In this document: piece by piece, positions 4,829 through 7,866 of the stretch
How positions within the stretch are numbered: position 1 is the first letter of the stretch
Layout: each line of letters starts with the position of its first letter
NCBI GenBank assembly: GCA_903841915.1
Contig: CAIMKO010000135.1
Span: 1 to 7,866, forward strand
Length of the DNA: 7,866 nucleotides
DNA from: an uncultured Chitinophagaceae bacterium
Lineage (GTDB): Bacteria > Bacteroidota > Bacteroidia > Chitinophagales > Chitinophagaceae
Direction: 5' to 3'
The notes under the pieces: generated by a model
Database searches by the model: none
What the model was told of the DNA's origin: nothing
Seen by the model: only the letters and a program-made list of their open reading frames with translations
Translations under genes and position numbers: made by a program

Positions 4829-7279
4829 ATGAAAAAATTAATTTGGCTTACAGCAGGCTTTGCCATGCCCTTATGTGCCATGGCCAATGATGCGGCTTTA
4901 AAGATTCCTGATTCGATCAAAGAGCATACCATTTTATATTACGGTTTTTTAGTGACCGGATTAGGAATGTTGTTTGGTCTTTCACAGTACATGAAAGTGA
5001 AAAAGTTGCCGGCACATCAATCCATGCTGGACATTTCTGAGGTTATTTATCAAACCTGTAAAGCTTATTTGGCACAACAGGGAAAATTCCTTGCCATACT
5101 CTTCTTATTTATAGGTGCTGCTGTTGCAAGCTATTTTGGCTTTCTAGCAAAGGATGATGCAGGCAATGCATTATTTGGTGTGGGAGGCGTTTTGCTGATC
5201 ATGGCATGGACGGTGATCGGTATTTTGGGATCCTATTCAGTTGCGGCATTCGGTATCAGAATGAATACTATTGCCAATTCAAGAATGGCATTCGCTTCTC
5301 TGAAGAGAAAACCGCTGGACCTGTTATTGATACCTCTGAATGCAGGTATGGGTATTGGTATCGTGTTGATCTGTGTGGAACTGACTTTGATGCTGGTCAT
5401 TTTATTACTGATCCCCGGCCAACTTGCCGGATCATGTTTCATAGGTTTTGCCATTGGTGAATCATTGGGTGCTTCTGTACTGAGAATTGCCGGAGGTATC
5501 TTTACCAAGATCGCAGATATTGGATCGGATCTGATGAAAGTTGTATTTAAGATCGGTGAAGATGATCCTCGCAATCCCGGCGTTATTGCAGATTGTACAG
5601 GAGATAATGCAGGTGACAGTGTAGGACCAACAGCCGATGGTTTTGAAACTTATGGTGTAACAGGTGTTGCATTGATATCATTTATTTTATTAGCTATTAC
5701 TGCCGGTGCAGAAATACAGGTGCAGTTATTGGCCTGGATCTTTGTGATGAGAATATTAATGGTGGTTACTTCCTGGCTGGCTTTCTCTATCAATAAAATC
5801 TATAGCAACTTTAAATATAAAGACGCCGTTACAATGGATTTTGAAGTGCCGTTGACCAATCTTGTATGGATCACTTCCATACTTTCTATCGCTGTAACAT
5901 TCGCTGCAAGTTATTTTCTGATCCCTGACCTAAAAGGAAACACAAACATGTGGTGGATACTTTCCATCATCATCAGTTGCGGAACATTAGCAGCAGCTAT
6001 CATTCCGGAATTGACAAAAGTATTTACTTCTCCTAAATCAAGTCATGTTCAGGAAGTAGTAAAATCCGGAGAAGAAGGGGGTGCATCATTGGTGATTCTT
6101 TCCGGTTTTGTTGCCGGTAATTTCAGTGCATTCTGGGAAGGAATGATGTTTGCCGTATTAATGTTCGTTGCCTATCTGACCAGCAGCATGGGATTAAGCG
6201 AGATCATGATCTATCCATCCATATTTGCATTTGGTTTGGTTGCTTTCGGTATGCTGGGTATGGGACCTGTTACCATTGCTGTTGACAGTTATGGGCCTGT
6301 AACGGATAATGCGCAATCAGTTTATGAATTATCATTGATCGAAGAAATTCCAAACATTGATGCTGAAGTGGAAAAAGATTTTGGATTTAAACCTGATTGG
6401 AAAAAAGCGAAATATTATCTTGAAGCAAATGATGAAGCCGGTAATACATTTAAAGCAACTGCAAAACCTGTATTGATAGGGACGGCAGTTGTAGGTGCTA
6501 CGACAATGATATTCTCCTTGATCTTGATGATCCAGAAAACATTGAATGTTAATCCTGAAACCATCCTGAACCTTTTAAATCCATATTCCATTCTCGGTTT
6601 TATTTGTGGTGGTGCGGTGATCTACTGGTTTACAGGAGCATCTACACAAGCTGTGAGTACAGGTGCATACAGAGCTGTTGAATTCATTAAAAGAAATATC
6701 AACCTTGATCCAAATGCTCCTAAAAAAGCCGACATCAAAATGTCTGTTGAAGTAGTGAAGATCTGTACACAATATGCGCAGAAAGGGATGTTCAATATTT
6801 TTGTTGCCATCTTCTTTTTCGCTTTGGCATTTGCTTGTTTGTCTTCACCATCAGGCATCGGTGGTAATAATGCCGTTGGATTATTTATAAGCTATTTGAT
6901 TGCGATTGCTGTATTTGGGTTATTCCAGGCCATTTTCATGGCAAATGCAGGCGGTTGTTGGGATAATGCAAAGAAAGTTGTTGAAGTGGATCTTAAAGCA
7001 AAAGGAACGCCTTTACATGACGCAACAGTTGTTGGCGATACAGTGGGTGATCCATTCAAAGACACATCTTCCGTAGCTTTAAATCCGATCATCAAGTTCA
7101 CTACTTTATTTGGTTTGCTTGCCATGGAAATTGCGATCTCTGAAAGCTTCAGAAATATAGCTCCATATGCAGGTTTACTGTTCCTCGCCATAGCATTGGT
7201 ATTTGTATGGCGTTCATTCTATAAAATGAGAATTGAAAAAGGAATGCCAAACCCGACTGCAAAAATTAATACTATATAA
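4829..7279 (+). CDS. hppA: Membrane-bound proton-translocating pyrophosphatase, divergent type
   Basis: An integral membrane ion pump (EC 7.1.3.1) that couples hydrolysis of pyrophosphate to ion export across the inner membrane. At 816 residues with many hydrophobic helices it is longer than typical bacterial members of about 700. Residues 1-19 resemble a signal peptide (CAMA before ND). The substrate/Mg2+ motifs are intact: EDDPRNPGVIAD (244-255), GDNAGDSVG (258-266), DSYGPVTDNAQS (486-497), NAGGCWDNAKK (706-716) and GDTVGDPFKDTSS (736-748). Canonical enzymes have GGIAEM after the DNA of the middle motif; here it is QSVYEL. GNTFKATAK (538-546) carries Lys542 where K+-dependent enzymes have Ala, which predicts K+ independence. 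This combination fits the divergent, Na+-regulated H+-PPase group I recall from Chlorobium limicola. The gene is monocistronic between a divergent promoter region and a strong terminator. H+ as the ion is inferred. Confidence 0.95.
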   Translation: MKKLIWLTAGFAMPLCAMANDAALKIPDSIKEHTILYYGFLVTGLGMLFGLSQYMKVKKLPAHQSMLDISEVIYQTCKAYLAQQGKFLAILFLFIGAAVASYFGFLAKDDAGNALFGVGGVLLIMAWTVIGILGSYSVAAFGIRMNTIANSRMAFASLKRKPLDLLLIPLNAGMGIGIVLICVELTLMLVILLLIPGQLAGSCFIGFAIGESLGASVLRIAGGIFTKIADIGSDLMKVVFKIGEDDPRNPGVIADCTGDNAGDSVGPTADGFETYGVTGVALISFILLAITAGAEIQVQLLAWIFVMRILMVVTSWLAFSINKIYSNFKYKDAVTMDFEVPLTNLVWITSILSIAVTFAASYFLIPDLKGNTNMWWILSIIISCGTLAAAIIPELTKVFTSPKSSHVQEVVKSGEEGGASLVILSGFVAGNFSAFWEGMMFAVLMFVAYLTSSMGLSEIMIYPSIFAFGLVAFGMLGMGPVTIAVDSYGPVTDNAQSVYELSLIEEIPNIDAEVEKDFGFKPDWKKAKYYLEANDEAGNTFKATAKPVLIGTAVVGATTMIFSLILMIQKTLNVNPETILNLLNPYSILGFICGGAVIYWFTGASTQAVSTGAYRAVEFIKRNINLDPNAPKKADIKMSVEVVKICTQYAQKGMFNIFVAIFFFALAFACLSSPSGIGGNNAVGLFISYLIAIAVFGLFQAIFMANAGGCWDNAKKVVEVDLKAKGTPLHDATVVGDTVGDPFKDTSSVALNPIIKFTTLFGLLAMEIAISESFRNIAPYAGLLFLAIALVFVWRSFYKMRIEKGMPNPTAKINTI

Positions 7280-7313
7280 ACGAAGATAGTATAGTCATAA
7301 ACGATTTCTTATT

Positions 7314-7366
7314 CACCAAATAAAAGCCCCGGTAACTTTCAGTTATCGGGGCTTTATGATTTGGTG
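7314..7366. terminator. Two-tier bidirectional terminator hairpin
   Basis: The inner stem pairs 7323-7337 (beginning AAAGCCCCG) with 7341-7355 (ending CGGGGCTTT) over 15 positions with one G-T wobble and a TTC loop. An outer stem of eight perfect pairs joins CACCAAAT (7314-7321) to ATTTGGTG (7359-7366) across a small internal loop. It sits 34 bases after the pyrophosphatase stop and 8 bases beyond the stop of the leftward mutase gene, so it serves both converging genes. The T-rich run after the inner stem is better on the minus strand. Confidence 0.85.
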
Positions 7367-7374
7367 TCTACTAT

Positions 7375-7866
7375 TTATTTCAATTGCAGGCTTTCAATGA
7401 TGCCTTTTATTTTTCCTTCGAGTTCAGCATATTTTGAATCAAACTCAGCTTTATTATTGAGTTGGGTTTTTACACTGAAATAGAATTTTATTTTAGGTTC
7501 TGTTCCGCTAGGGCGAGCGGAGATCTTAGTGCCATCTTCGGTGATGAACTGCAATACATTGCTTTTTGGCAATTCGATCTTCCAGCTTTCACCTGTGATC
7601 AGATTTTTGCCGATACTTAATTCATAATCCAGAAGTTGTGCCACTTTGCTGCCATGGATCACTGCAGGAGGATTATTGCGATACCCTTCCATCATATCCG
7701 CAATTTCTTTCTGACCATTCATGCCTTTCTTTGTAATACTGATCAGGTTCTCATAATAAAATCCATATTGTATATAGAGATCGAGTAGTTTATCAAAAAG
7801 AGAACGACCAAGGTTCTTTTCATAAGCAGCCATTTCACATAATAAAGCAACCGCACTCACTGAATC
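7375..7866 (-). CDS. Phosphoglucomutase/phosphomannomutase C-terminal part, cut by window edge
   Basis: A cytosolic alpha-D-phosphohexomutase that interconverts hexose 1- and 6-phosphates to feed glycogen, nucleotide sugars and cell-envelope glycans. The frame stays open to the right edge (it reads DSVSAVALLCEMAAYEK there), so the gene begins outside the window; the GTG at 7860 is an internal Val codon. The 163 visible residues hold the end of domain 3, with its helix and YIQYGFYYENLISITKKG, and the whole of domain 4. Domain 4 has the phosphate-binding loop RPSGTEPKIKFYFS (RPSGTEP codons at 7495-7515). The long linker with an ITKKGMNGQ segment fits the larger PgcA-like phospho-sugar mutases rather than the shorter GlmM. 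Sugar preference cannot be told from this part, and the catalytic phosphoserine domain is outside the window. It ends at the shared terminator. Confidence 0.92.
   Translation of the reverse strand, partial: DSVSAVALLCEMAAYEKNLGRSLFDKLLDLYIQYGFYYENLISITKKGMNGQKEIADMMEGYRNNPPAVIHGSKVAQLLDYELSIGKNLITGESWKIELPKSNVLQFITEDGTKISARPSGTEPKIKFYFSVKTQLNNKAEFDSKYAELEGKIKGIIESLQLK

Noticed and set aside
5206..7191. ORFs inside the pyrophosphatase gene in other frames (65-113 codons)
   Set aside because: Fully contained in an intact 816-codon membrane protein gene; no independent support.
7858..7860. GTG as a start codon for the phospho-sugar mutase
   Set aside because: The frame continues upstream to the window edge with family-typical sequence (DSVSA), and what remains is only the C-terminal part of a much longer enzyme.

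Overview
The window looks like an ordinary chromosomal stretch of a Bacteroidota bacterium, probably near the Chitinophagaceae. This rests on protein style (a PBP1A with a low-complexity C-terminal tail, a divergent membrane pyrophosphatase, a phospho-sugar mutase of the Bacteroidota type), on start codons preceded by A/T-rich sequence rather than Shine-Dalgarno motifs, and on several matches to the Bacteroidota -7 promoter element TAnnTTTG. The assignment comes from recognition, not from a database search.

Layout from left to right: (1) the 3' two-thirds or so of a class A penicillin-binding protein gene (+), cut by the left window edge; (2) a small AT-rich insert-like module (+) made of a PIN-domain RNase toxin gene and a 50-codon gene that overlaps its 3' end and is probably the antitoxin; (3) a 300-base non-coding convergent gap holding four separate inverted repeats, the last being a good bidirectional terminator; (4) a secreted protein of unknown function (-); (5) a 177-base gap carrying a nested CACAGAG/CTCTGTG palindromic repeat; (6) a protein-L-isoaspartate O-methyltransferase gene (-) with an unusual residue in its SAM-binding loop; (7) a 267-base divergent promoter region with a perfect 9-bp hairpin; (8) a complete H+-translocating membrane pyrophosphatase gene (+); (9) a long two-tier hairpin terminator; (10) the 3' part of a phosphoglucomutase/phosphomannomutase gene (-), cut by the right edge.

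Most of the genes are housekeeping: cell-wall polymerisation, protein repair, pyrophosphate-driven ion pumping and sugar-phosphate interconversion. They are on alternating strands and do not form one pathway or operon. The accessory element is the PIN/small-protein pair, whose order (putative toxin first, antitoxin second, 14-base overlap) is reversed relative to usual vapBC loci. No mobile element, CRISPR array, tRNA or rRNA was seen, and I found no large novel system. The points most worth a second look are the reversed PIN module with the hairpin cluster behind it, the divergent pyrophosphatase, and the Gly-to-Val change in the methyltransferase.
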